From NCBI GenBank assembly GCA_018828145.1, contig JAHJWO010000053.1, positions 124,001 through 188,000 of the forward strand: a stretch of DNA of 64,000 bases, in the 5' to 3' direction. Below, in pieces: positions 24,538 through 33,024 of the stretch. Numbering within the stretch: position 1 is the stretch's first letter; each line of letters starts with the position of its first letter. A program made the position numbers and the translations under genes. Source of the stretch: Alphaproteobacteria bacterium. Its GTDB lineage: Bacteria > Pseudomonadota > Alphaproteobacteria > Rhizobiales > Devosiaceae. The notes beneath the pieces were generated by a model. It searched no databases, was not told the origin of the DNA, and was given only the letters and a program-made list of their open reading frames with translations.

Positions 24538-24564
24538 AAGCCAGGGCCGTCTGCAGAAGCCAGC

Positions 24565-24924
24565 TCACGCATCCGCTTGGCAGACGATCTCGAGATTGTT
24601 GCCGTCTGGGTCCAGCACGAAAGCCGCGTAGTAGGTGGGCGTGTAGTCACGCTTGCCGGGGGCGCCATTGTCCTTGCCGCCAGTGCTGAGCGCCGCGGCA
24701 TGGAAGGCGTCCACGACGGAACGGTCGTCGGTCTTGAAGGCCAGATGGATATTGGATCCACCCTTGTCATCCGCGCCGATCCAGAAATCGGGGTAGTCGC
24801 GGCCGAAGCCGGCCGTACCCGGATATTCCATCAGCACCGAATAACCGAGTGGTGCGAGGGCGGCCTTGTAGAAGGCGAGCATGGTGTCGAACTGGCTGGT
24901 GCGCAGACCGATGTGATCAAGCAT
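24565..24924 (-). CDS. VOC (glyoxalase-fold) family protein
   Basis: 119 residues. It has a single-domain VOC pattern: MLDHIGLRTSQFD with His4, NIHLAFKTDD with a second His, and NNLEIVCQ with Glu, which form the metal site in this superfamily. The function could be dioxygenase, lyase or fosfomycin/bleomycin-type resistance; the sequence does not decide. It is convergent with the glycosyltransferase gene. Confidence 0.85.
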   Translation of the reverse strand: MLDHIGLRTSQFDTMLAFYKAALAPLGYSVLMEYPGTAGFGRDYPDFWIGADDKGGSNIHLAFKTDDRSVVDAFHAAALSTGGKDNGAPGKRDYTPTYYAAFVLDPDGNNLEIVCQADA

Positions 24925-25064
24925 GGGATGTCTCCGTCTGTATAGAACCGAGTGTCCCTGCCCTATCGCACCCCGTGCTGACAGGCCGCGTCAGTAGTGG
25001 CGGATGGCCCAACCGGATCGGCAACGTTCATGGCAGCATGTCCACAACAATGATGACGTGAACG

Positions 25065-25715
25065 TCAGTGCCCACGGGACAGCCGATAGCTGTAGACGCC
25101 GCCGATCAGTAGCGGGATCAGGACGCTCATGGCGACCACTGCCAGCAGAGCCTGAGGATTACTGCTCAGCAGAGCAGCGATGGCCATGGCAAGCCCGCCG
25201 AGCAGCATCAGCCACCCCACTAGGCGATTGGTCGCCTGCCAGTTGGCCGGATTGGCCATGGTCCAGGGCAGGCGGACGCCGGATACCGCATTGGGCTGGG
25301 ATTTTGGCAGGACATTGCCCAGCAGCACAAAGAGCACGCCGATGGCCAGGACGATGATGCGCACCATATCGACCTCCTGGCCCATCCCGATCAAGATCAC
25401 GGCACATTGGATGACAAGACCAAGCGCCAGTATGCCGGGCACAACGACGCGCAGGCCGTGGCGGGCGCCGGCGACGCGCTCTGAAACGCTCAATCTGGTC
25501 AGGAACCAGATCAGGGCTACAACACCCAGCATAATGGCCGGCAACTGCAGCAAGGCGGCATCGCGCGGCAGGAAAGCGTCGGCCTCCCCGCTGATGCCCC
25601 AGTGAACCGGCAGGATGGTGCCGGCCGGCACGAGGAAGAAGCCGGCGAACGTCGCCGCGAGCAGGCAGAGCGCCAGAACTGTGGCGGGGGGAGTGAAGAA
25701 ATCACGCAAAGTCAT
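25065..25715 (-). CDS. SdpI/DUF1648 family integral membrane protein
   Basis: 216 residues, about six membrane helices. The first third has the DUF1648 pattern (VPAGTILPVHWGISGEADAFLPRD). The second half is SdpI-like, with GVRLPWTMANPANWQATNRL. In Bacillus, SdpI is the immunity protein against the SdpC toxin and also senses it for SdpR. The start overlaps the SdpR-like gene by ATGA, so regulator and membrane protein are coupled as in that system. No toxin gene is visible here. Confidence 0.88.
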   Translation of the reverse strand: MTLRDFFTPPATVLALCLLAATFAGFFLVPAGTILPVHWGISGEADAFLPRDAALLQLPAIMLGVVALIWFLTRLSVSERVAGARHGLRVVVPGILALGLVIQCAVILIGMGQEVDMVRIIVLAIGVLFVLLGNVLPKSQPNAVSGVRLPWTMANPANWQATNRLVGWLMLLGGLAMAIAALLSSNPQALLAVVAMSVLIPLLIGGVYSYRLSRGH

Positions 25716-25981
25716 TTGTCCTGCTCCTTGAGCGACAAGACATCGGCCAGCGCCTGTTCGAGCACCGACGTGTTGAGATGGTAGATGAGGCTGGTTCCCT
25801 GCCGTTCCACGGCAACAAGATCGGCCTCCTTGAGCTTGGCGAAATGCACCGACAGGGTCGGCCGGCTGATATCGAAGTGGCCGGCCAGATCACCGGCGCT
25901 CATCGGCCCGCTCTTGAGCAGGGCCAGCACCTTGCGCCGCACCGGATGGGACAGTGCTTCAAAGATGGTATTGATGCTCAA
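25712..25981 (-). CDS. SdpR-like ArsR-family autorepressor
   Basis: 89 residues, a bare winged helix-turn-helix: IFEALSHPVRRKVLALL, recognition helix ISRPTLSVHFAKL, wing VERQGTSLIYHL. It has no metal-binding cysteines. The start is a TTG at 25981 preceded by AAGGAG. The perfect inverted repeat at 26004-26033 covers its promoter, which fits autorepression. The SdpI-like gene is translationally coupled downstream. Confidence 0.9.
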   Translation of the reverse strand: MSINTIFEALSHPVRRKVLALLKSGPMSAGDLAGHFDISRPTLSVHFAKLKEADLVAVERQGTSLIYHLNTSVLEQALADVLSLKEQDK

Positions 25982-26003
25982 TGCGGCTCCTTATTTCGTC
26001 GAT

Positions 26004-26036
26004 ACACTAATTAGTTGTTTTGCTAATTAGTGTCAA
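26004..26036 (-). promoter_or_regulatory. sdpR promoter overlaid by a perfect inverted-repeat operator
   Basis: ACACTAATTAG (26004-26014) and CTAATTAGTGT (26023-26033) are perfect 11-bp complements with an 8-base spacer, each containing the palindrome CTAATTAG. On the minus strand TTGACA (26036-26031), 17 bases and TAATTA (26013-26008) form a promoter-like pair lying inside the repeat, so a bound repressor would block RNA polymerase. Confidence 0.8.
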
Positions 26037-26062
26037 GACGAAATACGCAGCCTGCGCGACGA

Positions 26063-26695
26063 TCAGCGTCGCGTCAGCGCGGTGGCCAGTCCGGCAGTCG
26101 CAGGGGGCAGGTAAAGAGCCGCCAGAAAAGCCAGAACCATGCGCCCTGCCCCGACATCAAGCCAGGCCAGAATCGCCAGGCCAATTCCCGCCAAGGCAAA
26201 GGCAATACCCGCGGCACGATGTACCAGGCGCCAAGCGCTGTCGGATGGAATTGGCCAGGGCATGCGCAGCCCGGCATAGGTGTGCCGCTCGGCCTCGAAC
26301 AGGATGATCCCCAGCAGGACCAGCACAGGGCCCAGCGCAAATCCGGTGAAGCGGATGAAATCGAGATCGGAGCCAATGCCGGTGAGGAGAAGGCCGAACT
26401 GGGTCGCGGTGAAGACGGAGAGCTGCAGCGTCAGCGCCGGGTCGAGAATATGCTGGCTCTTGGCGAACTGGTTCCTGGTGAAGAGCCTGCCGAGCAGGAA
26501 GAACGCCGTGATCAGCACAGTCTGCAACACAGGCGCCACTATGAGGACATCGCGCGGCCAGACCCAGTCGGCGGCGCTGCCAGCCCAATGGGCGGGAAAG
26601 ACGAAATCTGCGGGGATGCGAAAGAAGCCGAGACCAGTAATCGCCAGGGTTACGGTCAGCAGCAACAGGTGAAAGCGGGTGACGAGGGTCTGCAT
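26063..26695 (-). CDS. Second SdpI/DUF1648-like membrane protein
   Basis: 210 residues with about six hydrophobic helices. FRIPADFVFPAHWAGSAADWVWPRD matches the DUF1648 part, and GLRMPWPIPSDSAWRLVHR matches the SdpI part, so it is a diverged paralogue of the protein encoded at 25065-25715. It lies upstream of sdpR on the same strand, outside the operator, so it may be expressed independently. Confidence 0.82.
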   Translation of the reverse strand: MQTLVTRFHLLLLTVTLAITGLGFFRIPADFVFPAHWAGSAADWVWPRDVLIVAPVLQTVLITAFFLLGRLFTRNQFAKSQHILDPALTLQLSVFTATQFGLLLTGIGSDLDFIRFTGFALGPVLVLLGIILFEAERHTYAGLRMPWPIPSDSAWRLVHRAAGIAFALAGIGLAILAWLDVGAGRMVLAFLAALYLPPATAGLATALTRR

Positions 26696-26734
26696 GGCGG
26701 GCTCGGTCGAATGCGCCTGACGTGGTGCCTATGA

Positions 26735-26765
26735 GCGCAAAAGAAAAGGGCCGGTTTCCCGGCCC
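26735..26765 (-). terminator. Rho-independent terminator of rplM-rpsI
   Basis: On the minus strand GGGCCGG, GAAA loop and CCGGCCC form a 7-bp stem followed by TTTTCTTTT. It begins 25 bases past the rpsI stop. Confidence 0.92.
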
Positions 26766-26789
26766 CTCTCCATATCTGCAAATCGAGGC

Positions 26790-27272
26790 TTAGCGCTTCG
26801 AGAACTGGAAGGACTTGCGGGCCTTGGCCTTGCCGTACTTCTTGCGTTCGACGACGCGGCTGTCGCGGGTGAGGAAACCACCCTTCTTGAGGATCGGGCG
26901 CAAGGCGGGCTCGAAGTAGTTGAGCGCCTTGGAGATGCCGTGACGAACGGCACCGGCCTGACCCGACAGACCACCACCGGCAACAGTGACGACGACGTCG
27001 TACTGGTCGGTGCGTTCGGTCGCGACGATCGGCTGCTTGACGATGAGCTGGAGAACCGGGCGTGCAAAATAGGTAGCGAATTCGCGACCATTGATGACGA
27101 CCTTGCCCTTGCCCGGCTTGATCCACACGCGCGCAACAGCGTTCTTGCGCTTGCCGGTAGCGTAGGCGCGGCCCTGGGCGTCGAGCTTCTGCACATGCAC
27201 CGGAGCGGTGTTCACGGCCGGAGCGACAGTGGAGGTGCCGAGGTCTTCGAGGGAGTTGATGGTTTCGGCCAT
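26790..27272 (-). CDS. rpsI: Ribosomal protein S9
   Basis: Small-subunit protein whose C-terminal tail reaches the decoding centre. The 160-residue form has an N-terminal extension of ~30 residues usual in alphaproteobacteria, then [14 protein letters not shown], the [15 protein letters not shown] core and the canonical end FQFSKR. It follows rplM with one base between them and ends before a strong terminator. Confidence 0.97.
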   Translation of the reverse strand: MAETINSLEDLGTSTVAPAVNTAPVHVQKLDAQGRAYATGKRKNAVARVWIKPGKGKVVINGREFATYFARPVLQLIVKQPIVATERTDQYDVVVTVAGGGLSGQAGAVRHGISKALNYFEPALRPILKKGGFLTRDSRVVERKKYGKAKARKSFQFSKR

Positions 27273-27273
27273 A

Positions 27274-27738
27274 TTACTTCACCCGCGCATTCTTGGAGTT
27301 CATCGCAGCAACGTCCAGCTTGGCCGGGTTCTGCGCTTCATGGGGATGCTCGGCGCCAGAATAGACGCGGAGGTTCTTGAGCTGTGCACGGGTCAGCGGA
27401 CCGCCCGGCATCATGCGACGAACCGCGTTCTCGAGCACGCGCTCGGGGAAACGGCCTTCGAGGATCTCACGCGCGGTGCGATCCTTGATGCCGCCGGGGA
27501 AACCGGTGTGCCAGTAGAACTTGTGCTGGTCCAGCTTGCGGCCAGTCAGCTTCACCTTGTCGGCATTGATGACAACGATGTTGTCGCCCATGTCCATGTG
27601 GGGGGTGAAGGTCGGCTTATGCTTGCCGCGCAGACGCGAAGCGATGATCGAAGCAACGCGACCCACGACGAGGCCACTGGCGTCGATCAGGATCCACTTC
27701 TTTTCGATCTCGCTCGGTTTTGCCGAGTAAGTGCTCAT
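27274..27738 (-). CDS. rplM: Ribosomal protein L13
   Basis: Large-subunit assembly protein. 154 residues from the ATG at 27738 ([15 protein letters not shown]), behind AGGGAATT. Recognisable segments are [29 protein letters not shown] and [18 protein letters not shown]. First gene of the two-gene rplM-rpsI operon; promoter candidate at 27808-27836. Confidence 0.97.
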   Translation of the reverse strand: MSTYSAKPSEIEKKWILIDASGLVVGRVASIIASRLRGKHKPTFTPHMDMGDNIVVINADKVKLTGRKLDQHKFYWHTGFPGGIKDRTAREILEGRFPERVLENAVRRMMPGGPLTRAQLKNLRVYSGAEHPHEAQNPAKLDVAAMNSKNARVK

Positions 27739-27807
27739 GCTTGAATTCCCTAGATAATTGGGGCTTGCAGCCTTCATCCAAGGAAGAAAGCGGCGTGTTC
27801 GGGGCGT

Positions 27808-27836
27808 CGTGTAGGGGGGAATCTGAATGTCGTCAA
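27808..27836 (-). promoter_or_regulatory. Candidate sigma-70 promoter of rplM-rpsI
   Basis: On the minus strand TTGACG (27836-27831), a 17-base spacer and TACACG (27813-27808), leaving a leader of about 65 bases before the rplM start. The -35 is good and the -10 moderate. Confidence 0.45.
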
Positions 27837-27878
27837 TAGGCTTGATTTATAGCAGCAAAATCAATGACTTACATATAC

Positions 27879-27892
27879 GGTATCATGATACC
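27879..27892. promoter_or_regulatory. Perfect 14-bp palindrome GGTATCATGATACC
   Basis: It lies in an AT-rich pocket between the small membrane protein gene (ends 27929) and the rplM promoter candidate. Size and form suit a dimeric repressor such as a GntR-family protein. No regulator gene lies next to it. Confidence 0.5.
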
Positions 27893-27928
27893 ACACAAAT
27901 TGGTCAGTCCTTTGTGCAGCCGAACATC

Positions 27929-28135
27929 CTAGTCTTGCCTGTGGATGGAGTGCCAGTGCCAGGCCATACCAATCAAAATCGAGATCAGGAAAGCGCCGCA
28001 AACCAGCAGGCCAATCGTGGTCTCTTTCATCGGAACAGGCAGGCTGTCGGCGCCGTACACAACGGTGGCGAGCAACCCCAAACTTATCACGCACATCACG
28101 ATCTGGATGCGCCATCTCAAACTCAGATAGGTCAT
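27929..28135 (-). CDS. Small two-helix membrane protein
   Basis: 68 residues, ATG at 28135 behind GGGGTGG. Two membrane helices are clear: IVMCVISLGLLATVVYG and TIGLLVCGAFLISILIGMAW, joined by a short polar loop, with a His/Arg-rich tail (HWHSIHRQD). I recognise no family. It stands alone between the rplM promoter region and the heme A synthase gene. Confidence 0.6.
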   Translation of the reverse strand: MTYLSLRWRIQIVMCVISLGLLATVVYGADSLPVPMKETTIGLLVCGAFLISILIGMAWHWHSIHRQD

Positions 28136-28211
28136 GCGTCCACCCCAGAGCCTGGACGCTAGTCAAAACCCCTTTACTTGGAGTTGAACTGTTACACGCA
28201 AACCGTTCCGA

Positions 28212-29276
28212 CTAACGAGCCGCCCGCCGCATATCGGCGATATAGGCCATGGTGACGCCAGCAAGCATGAAGGCCAGGGCCTGGTGGCCAACGGCCAGCG
28301 AGATCGGCACGGCAGTCAGCAGCGTTGCGATGCCCAGGGCGACCTGCAGCAGCACCAGCAGGCCAAGCCGCGGCAGCCAGCCGTGCATGCCGGAGAAGCC
28401 ACCGGCGCGATGCTGGCGCCACAGCATCACCGCTAGGTAGGCCACGATGAGATAGGCTATGGCGCGGTGGATGAATTGCACCGTGAGATTGTTCTCGAAG
28501 AGATTGCGCCAGAGCGGCTGCATCACGTCCATGCCGGCGGGGATGATCGCGCCATCCATCAGCGGCCAGGTATTATAGCCCATGCCAGCATCCAGACCGG
28601 CTACGAAGGCCCCTGCCCCGATCTGGAAGATGATGAGAACCAGCAGGCCCGTCGCCCACCCGATATTGCCGCCTGTCACGCGCCCCTCCATCCGCCCCGG
28701 TTCGAGCGATCGGGGCAAATAGACCAGCGCGATGAACAGCAGCGAGGCGGCAGTCAAATGCGCGGCGAGCCGGTATTGCGAAACCGAGGTCAGTTCGGTG
28801 AGGCCGGACGATACCATCCACCAGCCCAGCGCCCCCTGGAAGCCGCCCAGGATGAACAGGCCGAACAGTGGCCAGGCCAGTTGCGCGGTGAACCGCCTCT
28901 GTATCAGGAAGACTACGAAGGGCACTGCGAACAGCACGCCCAGCAGGCGCCCAAGCAGGCGATGCAGATACTCCCAGAAGAAGATGACCTTGAAGTCATC
29001 AATGGTCATCCAGCTGTTGTTGACCTCATATTGCGGGATCTGCTTGTAGGCATCGAACTCGGCCTGCCAGTCAGCGTCGCTCAACGGCGGGATGGTCCCG
29101 GAAATCGGCCGCCAGCTGGTGATGGAAAGCCCGGATTCGGTAAGCCGAGTGATGCCGCCCACGGCAACCATCAGCAGCACGAATGCCGCCATGGCATAGA
29201 GCCAGATGCGCACCGGGCGCAGCCGGTCGCCGGCATAGGTGGTTTGGCTCAGTGCGGCACTATGGGCGCTGGTCAC
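28212..29276 (-). CDS. ctaA: Heme A synthase (COX15/CtaA)
   Basis: Oxidises the C8 methyl of heme O to give heme A for cytochrome oxidase. 354 residues from the GTG at 29276 behind GGGAAA; eight membrane helices. The heme-binding histidines are seen in FFWEYLHRLLGR, AAHLTAASL, FIHRAIAYL and VGHQALAF. GGITRLTESGLSI is the family signature after helix 1. It is divergent from the DUF2842 gene. Confidence 0.94.
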   Translation of the reverse strand: MTSAHSAALSQTTYAGDRLRPVRIWLYAMAAFVLLMVAVGGITRLTESGLSITSWRPISGTIPPLSDADWQAEFDAYKQIPQYEVNNSWMTIDDFKVIFFWEYLHRLLGRLLGVLFAVPFVVFLIQRRFTAQLAWPLFGLFILGGFQGALGWWMVSSGLTELTSVSQYRLAAHLTAASLLFIALVYLPRSLEPGRMEGRVTGGNIGWATGLLVLIIFQIGAGAFVAGLDAGMGYNTWPLMDGAIIPAGMDVMQPLWRNLFENNLTVQFIHRAIAYLIVAYLAVMLWRQHRAGGFSGMHGWLPRLGLLVLLQVALGIATLLTAVPISLAVGHQALAFMLAGVTMAYIADMRRAAR

Positions 29277-29345
29277 GGCAGTTTCCCGGTGTCGGTCTTC
29301 GGCCGGGAGTGGTATGCCCGAGCAGACTTTCTCGCAATAGGCGCG

Positions 29346-29561
29346 ATGCCGCACATGACGCAGCGTAACCGCAAATTCATCGGCGTTCTGCTGATCCTCG
29401 GCTCCATCGTGGCCTGGCTCAGCATCTTCACTTCGGTCTACCTGGCCTTTCCCCCCGGCCTGCCGATCTGGATCCTGATGCCCTATTTCATCGTCGCAGG
29501 CATGGGATGGCTGTTTCCAGCGATGGCGATCATCCGCTGGATGGCCAAGCCGGATGCCTGA
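29346..29561 (+). CDS. DUF2842 family small membrane protein
   Basis: 71 residues with two membrane helices (GVLLILGSIVAWLSIFTSVYLAF split by LPIW, then ILMPYFIVAGMGWLFPAMAII). The N-terminal TQRNRKFIG and C-terminal RWMAKPD are typical of this alphaproteobacterial family of unknown function. I use the ATG at 29346; an ATG at 29355 would give 68 residues. Its stop abuts that of the polysaccharide deacetylase gene. Confidence 0.8.
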   Translation: MPHMTQRNRKFIGVLLILGSIVAWLSIFTSVYLAFPPGLPIWILMPYFIVAGMGWLFPAMAIIRWMAKPDA

Positions 29562-30602
29562 TCAGCCGACCAGCTTGCCGATGGCGGAAAAGATCGCACC
29601 GGTAGCAAAAACATCCACATAGCGGCGCGACTGAAAGTATCCGTTGAGGGAAATGCGGGGCAAGGCGTGCGGGTTTTGCGCATGGCGCGCATAGAGGCCG
29701 CCAGGACGCGTCGTCACCGCGGACCGAAAGCTCAGTTCCCGCGCAAGGTCGAATTCGCGCTGCCCGGCCGAGAGCGGCCCGCCCAGTGGATAAGAGAAGT
29801 GCACCGGCCGCCGGCCGAGCTGGGCCAGCAGGATATCGGCAGACTGCGTCATTTCGTGGCGCGCCTGATCGACGGGCAGCTTGGCCAGTTCATAGTGATG
29901 CACGGTGTGTGCACCGATGGTGCAGAGCGGGTCTTCGGCAAACTGGCGCAGTTCCTGCCAGTCCATGATCAGGTCGCGGCACTGTCCGTCGAGATCATAG
30001 CCATAGGCCGCGGCGAAGCTGTGCAGCAGCGCCAGACGATCGGTCTCGGGCATCCGGCGCATCTGCCAATAGAGGGCTCTGAAGGCCTCTTTTTTCTCTG
30101 ACGTGGTGCGCGTGTCGACATAGTCGGTCTCACCGCCAGTATTCATGGTGATGGCCTCCTGCCGCGCGATAATGTCCTCGATCGCCTGCCACCAGATCTC
30201 GCCGACGCCATCGACGAATGCCGTCGGGACGTAAAGCGTGAACGGGGCAGCCTGCCGCCGCAATATGGGCAGCGCAAATTCGAGGTTATCCTTGTAGGCA
30301 TCGTCGAGGGTGAGAACCACGAAGCGGCGCCCGGGATGGGGGGCACCGAGGCGCTCCAAGGCCTCGTCGAGACTAACAATGTCCAGATCGAGGTCCCTCA
30401 GCCGCTCGATGACATATTCGAGGTAGTCCGGCCGGACCTGCAGGATTGCATTGGGCGAAAAATCCGCCGGCTCGTCAGGCAAGACACGGTGCAGAGTGAA
30501 GATCACGCCACGCGACGCGGACAGCGCCCGAACCAGGCTGGGCAGACGTGACAGCCACAGCAGTTCGAAGATGGCGCGGATAGTCGCGTATTTGGCCGAC
30601 AT
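29562..30602 (-). CDS. Polysaccharide deacetylase family protein
   Basis: 346 residues, NodB-homology fold. Metal and catalytic motifs are LTLDDAYKDN (TFDD-type, with the Asp pair), AHTVHH (two His ligands) and FSYPLGG. No signal peptide, so it may act in the cytoplasm on lipid-linked intermediates, or be anchored through the hydrophobic N-terminal helix. It starts 12 bases after the chain-length protein's stop, so the two form one transcript at the edge of the exopolysaccharide locus. Confidence 0.88.
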   Translation of the reverse strand: MSAKYATIRAIFELLWLSRLPSLVRALSASRGVIFTLHRVLPDEPADFSPNAILQVRPDYLEYVIERLRDLDLDIVSLDEALERLGAPHPGRRFVVLTLDDAYKDNLEFALPILRRQAAPFTLYVPTAFVDGVGEIWWQAIEDIIARQEAITMNTGGETDYVDTRTTSEKKEAFRALYWQMRRMPETDRLALLHSFAAAYGYDLDGQCRDLIMDWQELRQFAEDPLCTIGAHTVHHYELAKLPVDQARHEMTQSADILLAQLGRRPVHFSYPLGGPLSAGQREFDLARELSFRSAVTTRPGGLYARHAQNPHALPRISLNGYFQSRRYVDVFATGAIFSAIGKLVG

Positions 30603-30614
30603 GGAGCGCTCCGG

Positions 30615-32870
30615 TCAGGCGGCGACGCGAGCCGGAACGGCGGCAACCTCGCAGTGTTCGAAGCCGGTGCCGAGCAGGCGCTTGCGCGTTTCGGCAACAG
30701 CGTTGAGGTCGTCCTCTTTTCCGGCCACCAGAACGAGCCTGCCATCCAGTCCGTCGAAGAGCGGCAAGCTCGAAGCCGCGCCCACCCGGCCGGTCATCAG
30801 CACCACGACCTCGTAGAGGTCGCCCAGCGCTTCGACCAGGGTCATTGGCTTGGACGAGCTTCGGGCAATCTCACCGGCCCGCCCCCAGGGCACTTCGGCA
30901 AAGCTGTTGTCAGCCGACTTGTGCACCACATCGCCGAAACTGGCGGCGTTGGTGCTGAGATCGGCAAGTCCGGGTTCATCGCCGGCGCGTTCGCTGCCGG
31001 CATCGACCAGAGCAACGCTCAATCCACGCGAGAGCGCGTCACCGACCAACTCCTCGGCCAGCACTTCGCAATCGGCATTGGAACCGTGCGCGGCAAGAAT
31101 CAAGAGGCGGGTGCGCCCCAGTGCGAGGTCAGAGGCCAGGTCGGACGGCCGGATCAGGCTTGGCACGTGCACCGGCTCGGCGGGCGCCGGTGGGACTACA
31201 GGCTCCGGCTCCTCAATTTCGGGCGCGGGCTTCACGACGGCATCCGGTGCCGCAGCGGCGCGATTGCTGGTGAACGCCTGGAGAAACCGCCTGAACTCGG
31301 GCTGTGCGGTGACGCTGCCCTTCGTCTCAAGCTTATCCCCGACGACTGCCACGGGAGCGGCCACTGCGACCACGGCTGGCACAGGCTGCTTCTGCCAGAC
31401 TTCTTCGGGCTCGAGCTCTTCTGCCACGAAGGGAACTTCGTCCAGTTCATCCTGCGCGGGTTCTGGATCGCGACCGGCGATGACGGCGCGGCCGGACACC
31501 AGCTCGGAAAAGATGATGATGCCCACCTGGACCAGGACGGAGACGAGCCCCACGGCAATGAGGAACAGCTGGGTATTGGGGGATGCCGGCGTGACTGACG
31601 GCGCGGCAAGGCTCACCACCCGCACATCGGGCAGTGTCGAACTGGACTCAGAGCGCGAGAACGCTTCGTTGTAGCGCTGCAGGTAGCCTTCGAGCAGATC
31701 GCGCTGTGCCTTGGCCTCGCGCTGCAGGCCATCGAGCGTCACGATATCCTGCGTGGCCGTCGAAGCGGTGACCTTGGCGCGTGCCATGTCGCCCTGGAGC
31801 GAGGCTTCAAGATCGGCTTCGATCTGGGCTTCGGCGTCGAGCGCGTCGGCGACCCGGCGACCCTCGATGCTGATCTGGTTATTCAATTCGGCGATCTGAG
31901 CCGTCAGGGCCTGAACGATGGGATGGTTGGCCAGAAGGGTAGCCGAGCGCTGGGCCTTCTCGCCCTGCAGGCGCGCCTTTTCCTCGCTCAGCTGCTGGAT
32001 GACCACAGAGTCGCGAACATCGGCCACGCCCTCGATCGACTGGCCGCGCTCAAGCATGCCACGGATCAGGGCGGCGCGGGACAGGGCCGCATTCTTGCGC
32101 TCCTGCGCTGCGCTGATCTGGGTGGAAATTGCGGAGAGCTGCTGGTCGAGCAGGCTGGTATTGTTGGCACCCGTGAAGAGGTCGTTGTTGACCTTGAAGT
32201 CGGCGACGGCCGTTTCGGCAGCGGTGACCGTAACCCGCAGCCGCTCGATTTCTTCGGCCAGCCATCCGGAGGCCTCAGCCGTATCCGACAGCGACAGCTG
32301 GGCACGACGCGTGACATGGGCATTGGCGACGGCATTGGCCAGGTCGGCTGCAAGCTGCGGATCAGTCGACCGCACCGCCACCGAGATCAGCCGCGAGTCG
32401 CGTTCCTGCGCCACGGTCAGGCGCTCGTAGAGATTGTTGAGCACCGTCTCGTCGATACTGACGGGTGCAGACCTGCGACCGAGCAACTGACCGACGAGGC
32501 CGAGCGGGGAGAAGCCGCCGCCACCGCTGCCATTGAACTCCGGCACCGAGCGCAGGTCGAGCTGGTCAATTACCTTGAGCAGCGTGTCACGCGATTTGAG
32601 CAGTTCGATCTGGCTCGAAACGACACCGGCCTCGCCGGAGGCGGCCGGCGCCTGCTCGTTCGCGGCGCGGATATAGACGTTGCTACGCGGCTCGACCAGG
32701 ATCGAGGCCGAGGATTCATACATGCGCGGCATGAACATCAGGATGACGAATGTGGCCGCCAGCAGCAGCAATGTCAGCAGAATGATGCGCGGCAGGCGCT
32801 GAACCACAGCGCCGAGCATCGCCGCCACATCGATCCGAGCGTCGAGCATTGCTGGCGACTCATAGGACAT
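30615..32870 (-). CDS. Exopolysaccharide chain-length/export protein with degenerate kinase domain
   Basis: 751 residues of the Wzz/ExoP (polysaccharide co-polymerase) type. First membrane helix near residues 28-47, then the Wzz domain (SSASILVEPRSNVYI), a long coiled-coil periplasmic section and a second helix (LFLIAVGLVSVLVQVGIII). A Pro/Glu-rich linker leads to a ~160-residue C-terminal domain that should be the BY-kinase. Its P-loop is replaced by LAAHGSNADCE, the Walker B Asp region reads YEVVVLMTGR, and no C-terminal tyrosine cluster remains. It probably lost ATP-driven phosphorylation. Confidence 0.88.
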   Translation of the reverse strand: MSYESPAMLDARIDVAAMLGAVVQRLPRIILLTLLLLAATFVILMFMPRMYESSASILVEPRSNVYIRAANEQAPAASGEAGVVSSQIELLKSRDTLLKVIDQLDLRSVPEFNGSGGGGFSPLGLVGQLLGRRSAPVSIDETVLNNLYERLTVAQERDSRLISVAVRSTDPQLAADLANAVANAHVTRRAQLSLSDTAEASGWLAEEIERLRVTVTAAETAVADFKVNNDLFTGANNTSLLDQQLSAISTQISAAQERKNAALSRAALIRGMLERGQSIEGVADVRDSVVIQQLSEEKARLQGEKAQRSATLLANHPIVQALTAQIAELNNQISIEGRRVADALDAEAQIEADLEASLQGDMARAKVTASTATQDIVTLDGLQREAKAQRDLLEGYLQRYNEAFSRSESSSTLPDVRVVSLAAPSVTPASPNTQLFLIAVGLVSVLVQVGIIIFSELVSGRAVIAGRDPEPAQDELDEVPFVAEELEPEEVWQKQPVPAVVAVAAPVAVVGDKLETKGSVTAQPEFRRFLQAFTSNRAAAAPDAVVKPAPEIEEPEPVVPPAPAEPVHVPSLIRPSDLASDLALGRTRLLILAAHGSNADCEVLAEELVGDALSRGLSVALVDAGSERAGDEPGLADLSTNAASFGDVVHKSADNSFAEVPWGRAGEIARSSSKPMTLVEALGDLYEVVVLMTGRVGAASSLPLFDGLDGRLVLVAGKEDDLNAVAETRKRLLGTGFEHCEVAAVPARVAA

Positions 32871-33024
32871 TGCTGTTCCCCGTTTTTCTGCAGCACTTAT
32901 CGCAATGACGTAGTAAGCAATTGGTTAAACCCTTTGCAGAGCGCAATAATACCGCGGGCACGGAAGGGGTTTGTTAACCATCCCAAAGCGACACTGCAGC
33001 CACTTCTCTTAGCGCGGGATTCCC

